Assembly: GCA_016710075.1 (NCBI GenBank)
Contig: JADJLO010000003.1
Span: 1-64,000, forward strand
Direction of reading: 5' to 3'
DNA: 64,000 nucleotides
From: Acidobacteriota bacterium
GTDB lineage: Bacteria > Acidobacteriota > Blastocatellia > RBC074
In this document: positions 31,096 to 43,303 of the stretch, one piece after another
Layout: every line of letters begins with the position of its first letter
How positions within the stretch are numbered: the first letter of the stretch is position 1
Made by a program: the position numbers and the translations under genes
The notes under the pieces: model-generated
Seen by the model: only the letters and a program-made list of their open reading frames with translations
Told to the model about the DNA's origin: nothing
Databases searched by the model: none

Positions 31096-32670
31096 ATGAA
31101 TAAAAACTATCTGCATAAAATTCTCGTTGTTACGTTTCTGGCGCTTGTCGCCTGCACCATCGCAACTGCACAGCCACCAAGCAGCCAAACCATTGACGCA
31201 CTGGTCGAACGTTCGATGAAAACGTTCGATGTGCCGGGCATCAGCGTCGGCATCATCAAGGACGGGCAAATCATTTATGCCAAAGGTCACGGCGTCAGGT
31301 CGCTGAATACGATGGCAAAGATGGACGAAAATACTTTGTTTGGAATTGCCTCCAACTCGAAGGCCTTTACGGCTGCGGCGCTCGGCATGCTGGTTGATGA
31401 AAGGAAAATCAAATGGGACGACAAGGTGCGGGATTACATTCCTGAATTCAAGCTTTACAACGCCTACGTGTCGGAAGAGTTCACGATCCGCGACCTGCTC
31501 ACGCACCGCAGCGGCCTCGGCCTCGGCGCGGGCGATCTCATGTTTTTCCCCGATGGCAGCGATTTTACGATCAAGGATGTCATTCATAATTTGCGCTACC
31601 TGAAACAGGTTTCCGGCTTTCGCACGAAATACGATTACGACAACAATCTTTACATCGTCGCGGGCGAAGTCATCGAGCGTGTGTCAGGCAAAAGCTGGCC
31701 GGAATTCATCGAAGAACGAATCCTGCAACCCGTCGGCATGAGCAAAAGCGCCGCGCTGTTTGAACGGCTGAAAGATAAAAGCAATGTGATCGAAGGTCAC
31801 GCGCCGGTCAATGACAAGGTTCAGGTCATCGTTCGCAGTTCGGTAAAAGTTGCTGCCGCTGCGGGTGGCATCAATTCCAATATCACCGACTTGCTGAAAT
31901 GGGTGCAGTTGCTGCTGGCGCACGGGAAATACGGTGAAGGCCAGGCAAAACGGCTGTTTTCCGAAGCCGTGCATCGTGAATTGTGGACGCCGCAAACGAT
32001 CATTCCGGTTGGTAATCCCGGCCCTTACAACACGCATTTTTCCGCCTACGGACTCGGCTTTGGGCTGAGCGATGTGAATGGCTACAAACAGGTTTCGCAC
32101 ACGGGCGGACTCGAAGGGATGGTCACACAGATCACGATGATCCCTGAATTGAACCTCGGCATTATCGTCCTCACCAACCAGCAGGAAGGCGCGGCGTTTC
32201 AGTCCATCACGAATCAGATCAAAGATGCCTATTTCGGGAAGACCGGAACCGATTGGATCACTGACTTATCGAACCGGCGTAAAAAATCGCTGGATGAAGC
32301 CAAAGCTCTGACCGATAAGATTTGGCTTGAAATCGAAGCGGCGCAAAAACTGAGCAACAATAAAACTCCGGTGGACCTTTTTCTCGGCAAGTATGCCGAT
32401 GCATGGCTTGGCGAAGTCACGATCTCCTTGAAAAATGGCAAACCGTGGTTTGATTCCAAACGCTCGCCGAAACTCACTGGAGAAATGCTGCCGTATAAAG
32501 GCAATACTTTTGTCGTCAAATGGGTAGACCGCAGCATGGATGCCGATGCGTTTGTGAGCTTCAGTCTTGATCAGGAAGGCAAAGCCGCGGGCTTTACGAT
32601 GCGTGCCATATCACCGTTGACGGATTTTAGCTACGACTTTCACGATCTCGATTTTCATCGGTCGAAATAA
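31096..32670 (+). CDS. Serine hydrolase of the beta-lactamase fold with C-terminal DUF3471-like domain
   Basis: Intact, 524 residues. Signal peptide (VTFLALVACTIATAQ), catalytic S86-N-S-K89 in FGIASNSKAFT, second motif Tyr-Asp-Asn near 181-183, and the third motif HTGG near 335 (SHTGGLEGMV). The last 120 residues (VDLFLGKYADAWLGEVTISL onwards) resemble the DUF3471 lipocalin-like domain often attached to these enzymes. It is probably an exported peptidase or esterase; resistance to beta-lactams cannot be inferred. It is only distantly similar to the hydrolase at 3219. Confidence 0.88.
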   Translation: MNKNYLHKILVVTFLALVACTIATAQPPSSQTIDALVERSMKTFDVPGISVGIIKDGQIIYAKGHGVRSLNTMAKMDENTLFGIASNSKAFTAAALGMLVDERKIKWDDKVRDYIPEFKLYNAYVSEEFTIRDLLTHRSGLGLGAGDLMFFPDGSDFTIKDVIHNLRYLKQVSGFRTKYDYDNNLYIVAGEVIERVSGKSWPEFIEERILQPVGMSKSAALFERLKDKSNVIEGHAPVNDKVQVIVRSSVKVAAAAGGINSNITDLLKWVQLLLAHGKYGEGQAKRLFSEAVHRELWTPQTIIPVGNPGPYNTHFSAYGLGFGLSDVNGYKQVSHTGGLEGMVTQITMIPELNLGIIVLTNQQEGAAFQSITNQIKDAYFGKTGTDWITDLSNRRKKSLDEAKALTDKIWLEIEAAQKLSNNKTPVDLFLGKYADAWLGEVTISLKNGKPWFDSKRSPKLTGEMLPYKGNTFVVKWVDRSMDADAFVSFSLDQEGKAAGFTMRAISPLTDFSYDFHDLDFHRSK

Positions 32671-32730
32671 TCACCATGCTCCGAAGATGAATCAACCAAT
32701 TTGAAAGTGGCAAAGTGAAAATCCGAGCAT

Positions 32731-32757
32731 GGAGTTCCGCCTTCAAGCGGGGCTCCA
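32731..32757. repeat. Short palindrome of the GGAGTTCCGCCTTCAGGCGG family
   Basis: GGAGTTCCGCCTTCAAGCGG followed by GGCTCC forms a small hairpin between the hydrolase stop and the next start. Related copies occur at 56755-56817 and 59114-59147. Confidence 0.6.
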
Positions 32758-32781
32758 AGGTAGATCTTTCGAGGAGTGTTC

Positions 32782-33741
32782 ATGCAGAAAAGGAATTGGT
32801 TCAGCTATACAGCCGTGTTGCTGTTGTTGACGGTTGTTACTGCAGGCATCGCCCATTTTGACAAACCCGGCAGCGCGGCCTCACAGGAAGTGCCGGAATA
32901 CGGGCCGGCCAGCGGAAAGCTGGTGATTGTCGGAGGCGGTCCATTGAATAACACCGGCATCGTCGAGAAGTTCATTGAGCTCGCCGGCGGTCCCGATGCC
33001 AGGTTCGTCATCGTGCCGACCGCCGGCGGCAACAAGACGCCGACCGGTGAAATCAAGGTCTACAAAGAGGAAGAGGTGATCGCTTCGTGGAAGAAGCGTG
33101 GGCTCAAAAACGTCAGGATGCTGCATACGCACGATCCGAAGGTCGCCGACACTGAGGAATTTACAGCGCCTTTGCGCGAAGCCAACGCCGTCTGGTTCGA
33201 TGGAGGCCGCCAGTGGAACATCGTGGATTCGTACATGAACACCCTGACTTACCGCGAGTTTCACAAAGTGCTGGAACGCGGCGGCGTGATTGGAGGCAGT
33301 TCGGCTGGAGCGACCATTCAGGGCGATTACCTGGTCCGCGGGGCGATTGCCGGCCCTGACATTATGATGACGCCGGAAAAAGAGCACGAACACGGCTTCA
33401 ACTTTCTGCGCAAATCGGCCATTGATCAGCACATCAACACTCGCATGCGCTGGGACGATCTGATTCCGGTCATGAAGAAATACCCCAATCTGTTGGGCAT
33501 CGGCTTGTCCGAAGGCACGGCAATCATCGTCACCGGCGACCGCTTTGAGGTGATGGGCGCCTGGAAGGTGGCGATCCACGACAATACACGCGTCTATCAA
33601 CCGTGGGAGAAACCCTATTACGTGCTCTCGGCGGGCGACGTTTACAACATGAAGGCGCGGAAGATCGAAAAGTACGGCAACGGTGCGCAGTCCCGCCCGC
33701 AACCGGCGGCAGGCGCCGAAAGAGCGCAACCAAAGCCCTGA
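32782..33741 (+). CDS. Cyanophycinase-like peptidase (S51 family), exported
   Basis: Intact, about 319 residues. Signal segment (YTAVLLLLTVVTAGIAH), then KLVIVGGGPLNN and the S51 core. The nucleophile is Ser174 in GGSSAGAT, and the IDQHINTRMRW block carries the conserved Asp and His region. VWFDGGRQWNIVDS matches the substrate-binding part of cyanophycinases. A Sec-exported member is unlikely to act on internal cyanophycin granules; it may cleave beta-Asp-linked peptides outside the cytoplasm. The start is ATG 32782 with GAGGA 6 bases upstream, not the GTG 6 bp earlier. Confidence 0.85.
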   Translation: MQKRNWFSYTAVLLLLTVVTAGIAHFDKPGSAASQEVPEYGPASGKLVIVGGGPLNNTGIVEKFIELAGGPDARFVIVPTAGGNKTPTGEIKVYKEEEVIASWKKRGLKNVRMLHTHDPKVADTEEFTAPLREANAVWFDGGRQWNIVDSYMNTLTYREFHKVLERGGVIGGSSAGATIQGDYLVRGAIAGPDIMMTPEKEHEHGFNFLRKSAIDQHINTRMRWDDLIPVMKKYPNLLGIGLSEGTAIIVTGDRFEVMGAWKVAIHDNTRVYQPWEKPYYVLSAGDVYNMKARKIEKYGNGAQSRPQPAAGAERAQPKP

Positions 33742-33755
33742 CATTGACCCCTTTT

Positions 33756-34721
33756 TTATTTGGACCCTGATCCGGTGTTCACTTCAAAAACGTAAAGCGT
33801 CGATTGCCGATCTTCCGGCAGGAACCAGGCGCGAAGCCCGCGCTCCGTGGGCTCGATCCAGAAGGGATTCTGCGTCATCGGAAAGCCGGATTCAGTCCAC
33901 AGATCGAGCGGGAGCTGGTGGATTGCCCTATTGGCCGCGAGGTCCACAAGCTCCAGTCCGCCGAGACTGAATCTTCCACCTGCTTTTCCCGACTGATAGT
34001 TGCTCAGTCCGGCGCACAGCATTTCTCCGCGCCCCAGAAATTTGCAGTCCTGATAATCGATGTAGAAAGAGGGATTCTGCCGGCGCAGTTTTTCGGGCGG
34101 TGTCCCGGCATTGGTGACACGGCCTTGCGGGTTGAGCGTCCAGCGATAGAACGAACGCGAGCCCCAACTGACTCCGTGTAATGTGTGGTTTTCGGTGTTG
34201 TGAACGATGCCGCCGATGTGGTCGGAATAGCGAAAGACTTCGGTCGCTTTCATTGCAGCGGGATCGACGCGATAGATTATCGAGTGGCTGTTGGGACGGT
34301 ATTCGGCTACGGGCACCCAGATGAATTTGCCGTCGTAGTCGATGCCGCCGGGATGATAAATCGCGCCTTCTCCAAGCGGCAGGTCCGCCAGCAGCTTGCC
34401 CTGCGCGTCGAATTTGAAGAGGTGCCCACGACCTGCGCCAGTGTCGCGGTCGAATCCGTTCTGTGGCTGGGCGAAACGTTTGGTTGGTTGTGTGACCTCG
34501 ACTGAAGAGACGTAAAAAAATTCTCCGATCTTCACCATGCCCTGCGGATGATGTGTGTTGAAATTGACCGGCACCGAGGCCGTCATCCGCCATTGTGAAG
34601 CGCGCGTCAGTTGCTTGAATCGTTCGCTGATCAGACGCCCTTGTGCCAGTGCCCCGGAGCTGTTGAGCATGTCCAATGTGCAGATTATGATGAATAGGAA
34701 TCCTGATTTTTTCATAAGCAT
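33756..34721 (-). CDS. Secreted propeller-like protein, DUF6454-like
   Basis: Intact, 321 residues, convergent with the cyanophycinase-like gene (stops 15 bp apart). Signal peptide (GFLFIIICTLDMLNSSGALA), then repeated beta segments containing HHPQGMVKIGEFFYVSS, YHPGGIDYDGKFIWVPVAEY, HGVSWGSRSFYRW and FWIEPTERGLRAWFLP, as in a six-bladed propeller. I associate the HHPQG and YHPGGIDY pattern with DUF6454, with moderate certainty. No function is known. The start could be 34721 or 34715; neither has a clear ribosome-binding site. Confidence 0.7.
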   Translation of the reverse strand: MLMKKSGFLFIIICTLDMLNSSGALAQGRLISERFKQLTRASQWRMTASVPVNFNTHHPQGMVKIGEFFYVSSVEVTQPTKRFAQPQNGFDRDTGAGRGHLFKFDAQGKLLADLPLGEGAIYHPGGIDYDGKFIWVPVAEYRPNSHSIIYRVDPAAMKATEVFRYSDHIGGIVHNTENHTLHGVSWGSRSFYRWTLNPQGRVTNAGTPPEKLRRQNPSFYIDYQDCKFLGRGEMLCAGLSNYQSGKAGGRFSLGGLELVDLAANRAIHQLPLDLWTESGFPMTQNPFWIEPTERGLRAWFLPEDRQSTLYVFEVNTGSGSK

Positions 34722-34879
34722 TGTGCCACGTTCTTTATTGACTCCAGTTTGAACCTCAACCCGTCAGTTGATTTTTGAATGCCTGTTCTTGAATTATTCG
34801 TGTCTCAATGAAAGTTGTAAAGATGATAAAGCACTATGGATACTTTGCTTCATAATTGAACTGTTCCAGAAACAGATGG

Positions 34880-35163
34880 AGTATCAGTTACCCAATAAGA
34901 ATTAGTTTACTAACTGATACTGTTGGCGAATTGAATTTATAGCCTGTTTCCGTGTTTCCCCGTTTTATTGATATTTTGGAATGGTCGAAATACGAGCGGG
35001 AGCGCAGGCGTCCCGCCTGCGTCAATTCGATTAACGCAAATCTGATATGAACGTGCAGATATTTCAATACAAGCAGGCGGGACGCCTGCGGTCCCGCTCG
35101 TATTTTGATTCTGTAATTTCTGACAATCTACCAAAGGATGAATTCGCCAACAGTATCAGTTAC
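34880..35163. repeat. Composite inverted-repeat element with 22-bp ends, MITE-like
   Basis: TAACTGATACTGTTGGCGAA (first 20 of 22 bp) at 34911-34932 and its perfect inverse at 35141-35162 enclose about 210 bp. Nested inside are inverted arms 34989-35020 and 35073-35105 built on GCAGGCGTCCCGCCTGC and GAGCGGGA. The 12-mer AGTATCAGTTAC occurs directly repeated at 34880-34891 and 35152-35163, like a long target duplication. No ORF in it is credible. A mobile MITE-type element is inferred; no transposase is in the window. Confidence 0.7.
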
Positions 35164-35186
35164 TAATACGTTAACCTGGAGGGACA

Positions 35187-36203
35187 ATGCCCGAACAACC
35201 GAATCCTGAAAATATATTGCAGACGGGCCTGGCGTTCTGCACCGCTAAGACGTTACTTAGCGCCATCGAAATGAGCCTTTTCACCGATCTGGCGCATCAT
35301 GGGCCGGAGAGCTTCGAGTCGCTCATCGGTCGGCTGGGGCTTCATCCCCGTTCGGCACGAGACTTTCTAGACACCCTGGTTGCGCTCGGCTTTTTGAATC
35401 GCACGGGCGACATTTATTCGAACACGCCGGAGACCGATCTCTTCCTCGACCGGAAAAAGCCGTCATACATCGGTGGCATGCTCGAGATGGCGAACCATCG
35501 TCTTTATCCATTCTGGGGACACCTGACGGAGGCGCTTCGTACAGGGCAACCGCAAAACGAAAGCAAGACCGGAGGTGCGGGGCTCTTCGAAACGCTCTAT
35601 GCTGATCCCGCACGGCTCAAGGAGTTTCTCGCCGCGATGACCGGCATCAGCCACGCATCCAATATGACAATCGCCCGTGCCTTTCCGTGGAAGGACCATG
35701 GTACGTATGTCGATGTCGGGACTGCGCAGGGGGATCTTGCGTCTCAGATTGCGCTTGCCAATCCGCACCTTCGCGGCATGGGATTTGATTTGCCTGAAGT
35801 GGCGCCGATATTCGAGGACTATGTCGAACACCTTGGCGTCGCGGATCGGCTCCGTTTCGTTCCGGGTGATTTCTTCAAGCAGGAGTTGCCAAAGGCGGAC
35901 GTCGTCTTGATGGGGCATATCCTGCACGACTGGGATCTGCCGACAAAAAAGATGCTCATCAGAAAGGCGTATGAGGCAATTCCTGCGGGTGGCGCCCTCA
36001 TTATCTATGAGGCCATCATCGACGACGATAGATCGAAAAACGCCTTCGGGTTGATAATGAGCCTGAATATGCTCATCGAGACGCCGGGTGGATTCGATTA
36101 CACGGGAGCTGATTGCAGCGCGTGGATGAAAGAAGCGGGATTCTCCACGACTCGCGTCGAGCATCTTGTCGGACCGGATTCGATGGTGATTGGAATCAAG
36201 TAG
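35187..36203 (+). CDS. SAM-dependent O-methyltransferase
   Basis: Intact, 338 residues. The N-terminal part (1-110) is a winged-helix dimerisation domain (ALVALGFLNRTGDIYSNTP-like), followed by a Rossmann methyltransferase with SAM-binding motif I YVDVGTAQGDL (about 174-184) and GMGFDLPEVAP. The LMGHILHDWD block is typical of the hydroxyneurosporene/caffeate O-methyltransferase family and includes the usual His-Asp. The substrate is a small hydroxylated molecule, not further known. GGAGGG lies 5 bases before ATG 35187. The fusion aminotransferase starts 9 bp after its stop, so the two are probably coexpressed. Confidence 0.85.
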   Translation: MPEQPNPENILQTGLAFCTAKTLLSAIEMSLFTDLAHHGPESFESLIGRLGLHPRSARDFLDTLVALGFLNRTGDIYSNTPETDLFLDRKKPSYIGGMLEMANHRLYPFWGHLTEALRTGQPQNESKTGGAGLFETLYADPARLKEFLAAMTGISHASNMTIARAFPWKDHGTYVDVGTAQGDLASQIALANPHLRGMGFDLPEVAPIFEDYVEHLGVADRLRFVPGDFFKQELPKADVVLMGHILHDWDLPTKKMLIRKAYEAIPAGGALIIYEAIIDDDRSKNAFGLIMSLNMLIETPGGFDYTGADCSAWMKEAGFSTTRVEHLVGPDSMVIGIK

Positions 36204-36212
36204 CGCTTCATC

Positions 36213-39200
36213 ATGAATGAACCGAGAGTGAATGATATCTCCGTCTTTGATCATCCCGGACCTGAGTTGTCGGAAAGGGAAGTCGCCGAGTTTCTGCTGC
36301 GAGACTACGGCTTGAGCAGCACACTGCAGCCATTGGTAAGCGAGCGCGATCAGAACTTCCTGGTGAATGCGGGAGGTTGCGAATACGTGCTCAAGATTGC
36401 TAATGCGGCAGAAGATCGCACATTCCTCAATCTCCAAAACAGACTTCTGGCGCATATCGCCGAAGTGGATCCCGGACTTGGCGTTCCGAGGCTTGTGCCT
36501 GCGCGGGATGGGCGGGGCATCGCCGAGTGGAACTCAGGCGCAGGGATGCACGCCGTCCGCCTCTTCGACTATCTTCCCGGCAAACTCATGTCTGAGGTAG
36601 AACGGACGCCTGAGGTGCTCACTGGCCTTGGGCGATTGATGGGCAGGATCTCGCGGGCGACTAAGGGGTTCGGTCATCCCGGCACTCACCGTGAGGGCTT
36701 TCTCTGGAGCCTGGACAATGTCCTTGCCGTCAAACCATGGTTGAGTGATATCGTTTCGGATGAGCAGCGCGCCCTGACAGCGCGCATCTTTGCCCGCTAC
36801 GAGGCCAGGGTGCTGCCGCGATTGAACCGGCTGCGCGCAGGGGTACTTCATCAGGATGCCAATGACAATAACGTGATCGTTGACAGCTCCGGGGAGGTCA
36901 CGGGTCTGATCGATTTCGGCGACATGATCTTCGGTCGCGTAATCAACGAGCTTGCGGTGACTCTCGCCTACGCGCTTCTGGATATGGACGATCTTTACAG
37001 CGCGGCGCGGCCGGTAATCACGGCTTATTCCCGGGTGTTTCCAATCGAGATAGATGAGGCGGAGGTTCTCTTCGATCTTGTAGCGGCGCGGCTCGCGGCG
37101 AGTGTTTGCATCTCATCGCATCGGGCGAAGGCATTTCCGGACAACGATTATCTGTTGGTATCGCAGGCTCCTGCATTCCGGCTGCTGAAGGTGCTGGACA
37201 GCACCAATCCTGCTTTTCTGGCGGCCTTTGCACGCGAGGCCGCGGGACTGCCGTCAGTTCCCGGCCATGACAGGATCACGGCCTGGCTGGCTTCGGACGA
37301 TTGCCGGCCGCACTCGCTTTTCGATTTTTCTCTCGACCGAAGCGGGCGTTACTTGTTGTCGATGCGCGCCAATGCGCCCGGCATCGAGCACGCTTCTGAC
37401 CCTGAAGCTTATTGGAACTGGCTCAAGGCCCGACTTGAGGAATCAGGTGCTCGCTTTGCAATCGGCCTCTACGGAGAAGAACGCGATGTATATGGAGGTG
37501 ACCAGTTCAGCACGCCCGGGTCACCCGAACGGCGTTCGCAGCATCTCGGCATAGACATCTTTGTTCCTGCCGGCACGCCTCTTTATGCACCGATCGCCGG
37601 GCGAGTCCTGAGTGTGGTCGATAATGCAGTCGCCAATGATTATGGCCCGACTGTTATTCTCGAACATGAAGCAGGCGTGGGCGGCCCGCATTTCTGGACG
37701 CTCTACGGCCACTTGTCTCGCGAGACTTTGAACTGTGTCAGTCCCGGGATGACGATCGAGGCAGGGCAAAAGATCGGATTCATTGGCGAACCATCTGTCA
37801 ATGGCGGCTGGGCGCCCCATCTGCACTTTCAGATCATCACGGACAGGCTGGAAGAAGAGGGCAATTTCCCCGGCGCCGGCCAGCCCAGCCTTTGGTCTGT
37901 CTGGAGCCAGATCTCGCCTGATCCGAACCTGATCCTCAGACTTGCGCCCGAGAGCTTCTTTGATGACCCGTGGCCTCCCGAGAGGCTTCTCGAACGGCGG
38001 TCGAAATCGCTCGGCCCATCTCTCTCGATCAGCTACAGAAAGAAGCTCAAAATCGTTCGTGGAAACGGCGCTTATCTGTATGACCATACGGGCCGCGCAT
38101 ACGTTGACGGCGTGAACAACATCAGTCACGTAGGTCATGCTCATCCTCATGTGGTTGAAGCGTTGACTCGCCAGGCGGGCGTTCTCAACACCAACACTCG
38201 ATATCTGCACAATTCGATAATTGAGTATGCCGAGCGGCTTGGCGCAAAATTCCCCAAACCTCTTTCCGTGGTCTTCCTCGTCTGCTCAGGCTCCGAAGCC
38301 AATGAACTGGCTCTGCGGATTGCCCGCACCGTCACCGGCAGACGCAACGTGATCTGTGTCGACTGGGGCTATCACGGCAACACGAATGGCCTCATCGAAG
38401 TGAGTCCCGTACAAGTTCAACCGCAAGGGCGGGAAAGGCAAACCGGATCATGTCGAGATTGCGGCGCTTCCCGATCCCTACCGTGGCGATTTCAAGGGCT
38501 ATGGGTTGGAGGCCGGCCGTGCCTATGCCGGATCGGTCGGTGAGAAGATCGAGATCATTCGCCGTAACACGGGCACAGGCCCTGCTGCCTTCATCGCTGA
38601 AGCTATTTCGGGCTGCGGCGGGCAGATCGTCTTTCCGGAAGGCTATCTTGGCGAAGCCGCGCAGCTCGTAAAAGCTGCCGGCGGACTCGTCATCATTGAT
38701 GAAGTCCAGACCGGCTTCGGACGCGTCGGCCGGCACTTCTGGGCCTACGATCTGCAGAATTGCGTGCCGGACATCGTTACGCTCGGCAAGCCTATCGGCA
38801 ACGGGCATCCAATGGCCGCAGTCGTGACCACGCCTGAAATCGCCGCCGGATTCGCAAATGGCATGGAATTCTTTTCGTCTTTTGGAGGCAATCCCGTGTC
38901 TGCCGCTGTCGGCATGGCTGTGCTTGATGTGATCGAGAAAGAAAGGCTTCAGGAGAAAGCTTTGGTCACAGGCCACTACCTCAAGCAGCGGCTTGTAGAG
39001 CTGGCTGCACGACACCCGCTTATCGGTGATGTCAGAGGTGAAGGACTCTTCCTCGGGGTGGAGCTCGTGCGAGACCACACGACGCTGGAACCGGCCACGC
39101 GCGAAGCCGGCGAGATCATCAACTTGATGCGCGATCAGGGAGTGCTGCTCTCAACCGACGGCCCCTTTGACAATGTGCTGAAGATAAAACCTCCCATGGC

Positions 39201-39267
39201 GTTTGGCGCCGGCGAAGCCGACATCATGACCGATACGCTCGACGCCGCCCTGACAAGAGTAGGTTGA
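36213..39267 (+). CDS. APH-type kinase / M23 peptidase-like / class III aminotransferase fusion, one frameshift
   Basis: Reconstructed protein of about 1,018 residues. Residues 25-330 form an aminoglycoside-phosphotransferase-like kinase with catalytic HQDANDNN and metal-binding DFGD. Residues about 430-560 are an M23/LytM-like domain with its zinc ligands kept (HLGID, HLHFQI). Residues about 600-1,015 form a class III PLP aminotransferase (DEVQTGFGRVG, Schiff-base Lys in TLGKPIGNGHP). An extra C near 38404-38406 (AGTCCCGTAC) breaks the frame. The same three-domain order exists in other bacteria. Its kinase and transaminase parts resemble the pair that handles hydroxylysine or phosphoethanolamine: phosphorylate, then eliminate. 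The true substrate and the purpose of the M23 part are unknown. Confidence 0.83.
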
Positions 39268-39291
39268 TCAGGGCGGCGTAGTGGTCTCCGA

Positions 39292-39657
39292 TTACAGGAT
39301 TGGTTTCGGACTAGGCTTGTCTGATTCGCATGCAAAGTGATATCTGACCAGGGTAACAAGATCGTTGAGACTGCAGGGCATGGCACGATACTTCGAAAGA
39401 ACCCCTGCAAATCCCGAATCACTCCTCAGCCTGCTTGATTCAACGACAATCGGCATCTCCCGGTAAGCCGGTTTTTCTCTGATGGAATTGAGTGCCCTCA
39501 GCAGGTTCGCCGGGGCGAGATCGATGATAGCCAGTTTATAGCTTCTGTGAAGCAGTGGCTCAAGAGTATGCAGACTATCGGTCACCGCGACTTCATCGCT
39601 GTATGCGCCAAACATTCTTTTCAGCTTGTCAGCGCGCTTCACATCGTCGGTTATCAT
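39292..39657 (-). CDS. Receiver-like domain protein
   Basis: At least 121 residues resembling a response-regulator receiver: acidic start MITDD, a candidate phosphoacceptor Asp in KLAIIDLAPANLL and the pattern PIVVESS. The usual lysine before the last loop proline is not evident (MPCSLNDL), so phosphorylation may be altered. The gene may begin further upstream at ATG 39742 (AAGG 8 bases before it; MQQITELDGPTFDKTKSA), with one base lost or gained in the A run near 39680. There is no output domain. It is the last gene of a leftward run of five and converges on the aminotransferase fusion. Confidence 0.6.
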   Translation of the reverse strand: MITDDVKRADKLKRMFGAYSDEVAVTDSLHTLEPLLHRSYKLAIIDLAPANLLRALNSIREKPAYREMPIVVESSRLRSDSGFAGVLSKYRAMPCSLNDLVTLVRYHFACESDKPSPKPIL

Positions 39658-39794
39658 CAGAAGCCCCGGGCGAATTTTTGTATGTCATTGCGGATTTCGT
39701 TTTGTCGAAGGTGGGGCCGTCGAGTTCAGTTATCTGTTGCATTTTTCCATCCTTTGAAACTTTATACCGACGGCTTGATTAACTATTCCATGGA

Positions 39795-40263
39795 TCATTT
39801 CTTTATGATCTTCGGCCAGTTTTCAGCAGCTTTTTTGATCCAGTTCTCCGGATCCTGTTCCCACATCTTCTGAACCTTCCTGTCATAATTGAGGTAAAGT
39901 TTCCCATCGATAATCTTCCAAGCCTCAGGGTCAATATTTGCAGTGTAGCCTATGGCCGACGGCCCAGGCGCAATACCCGCCGAATTGAGGCGCGAATTTC
40001 TCGGGGGTTTTGGCGAACTCATCGCGATTGGCAGCGGTCGAGAAATACCACTTCGCGTTCATCCAGTCGTATCTGAATTCGTCCTTACCCTTGACCGCAC
40101 GACCATCCTTGAAATATGCGACTGCGTCGTAGCCATGGAGGGCTGTGCCGAACAGGTTTTTGTTCACCGGATCTGTCGAGGCGAAGGCCGTTGAATTCGG
40201 CAGCAAAGACAGCATCGCCATTACGAAAATGATGAGAATTATTGTTGAGTGTTTTTCCTTCAT
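39795..40263 (-). CDS. Secreted YHS domain protein, one frameshift
   Basis: Reconstructed about 155 residues. Signal peptide (IIFVMAMLSLLPNSTAFA), then LHGYDAVAYFKDGRAVKGKD, WYFSTAANRDEFAKTPEKFA, PQFGGYCAWAV and, after a one-base shift near 39955, IGYTANIDPEAWKIIDGKLY and NYDRKVQKMWEQD. This is the YHS pattern of periplasmic proteins thought to bind metal (copper or similar). The start is ATG 40263 with AGGAG 10 bases upstream. It follows the glucosidase by 42 bp in the same direction. Confidence 0.75.
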
Positions 40264-40305
40264 TTGTTCTCTTCTCCTGTAATTATTGAATAACAATACG
40301 ATGAT

Positions 40306-42983
<2,678 letters not shown>

Positions 42984-43011
42984 AATTCTCCCTCGGTTCT
43001 CCATCATTTGC

Positions 43012-43215
43012 TTACGCTGCTTTCATCTGTTTCAGCTCACAGGAAAGCAGTGTTGATCCGCAGCGCGGACACGAATAAAAATCATTGAGTATTCCCTGAT
43101 TCTCTCCGCGTGCATTTACGACTTCCTTCTTGATGTCAACCGGTGTTGTCAGAACCTCGTGGTAGTCCATCCAGCAGTTGCATTCTTTGCAGATGAAAAT
43201 ATTCAGATCGTTCAT
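43012..43215 (-). CDS. Small zinc-ribbon protein
   Basis: 67 residues with two Cys pairs, CKECNC near residue 9 and CPRCG near 49, the layout of a zinc ribbon. No signal peptide or other domain is seen. It lies 28 bp before the glucosidase start and 88 bp after the GMC oxidoreductase, inside the same leftward operon. Its role is unknown; it could bind RNA or protein, or serve as a metal-dependent accessory to the two enzymes. Confidence 0.7.
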   Translation of the reverse strand: MNDLNIFICKECNCWMDYHEVLTTPVDIKKEVVNARGENQGILNDFYSCPRCGSTLLSCELKQMKAA

Positions 43216-43303
43216 ATGCGCCGCCTCGTCTCTGTATGGTCAGTTTTCGATGAATTGAACAGCAGCAATATTCTGAAATACGAACTCATGGAATTAATCG
43301 GTT

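Noticed and set aside
34880..35163. Insertion sequence with transposase
   Set aside because: Terminal repeats are present, but the 210-bp interior is too short and has no transposase frame, so only a non-autonomous element is claimed.
34700..35200. Contig chimera with a second organism to the right
   Set aside because: Indel density changes here, but palindromes of the same family occur on both sides (32.7, 56.8 and 59.1 kb). Evidence for a chimera is insufficient.
35463..36455. 330-residue open frame on the minus strand
   Set aside because: Opposes the O-methyltransferase and the start of the fusion gene, both of which have clear motifs.
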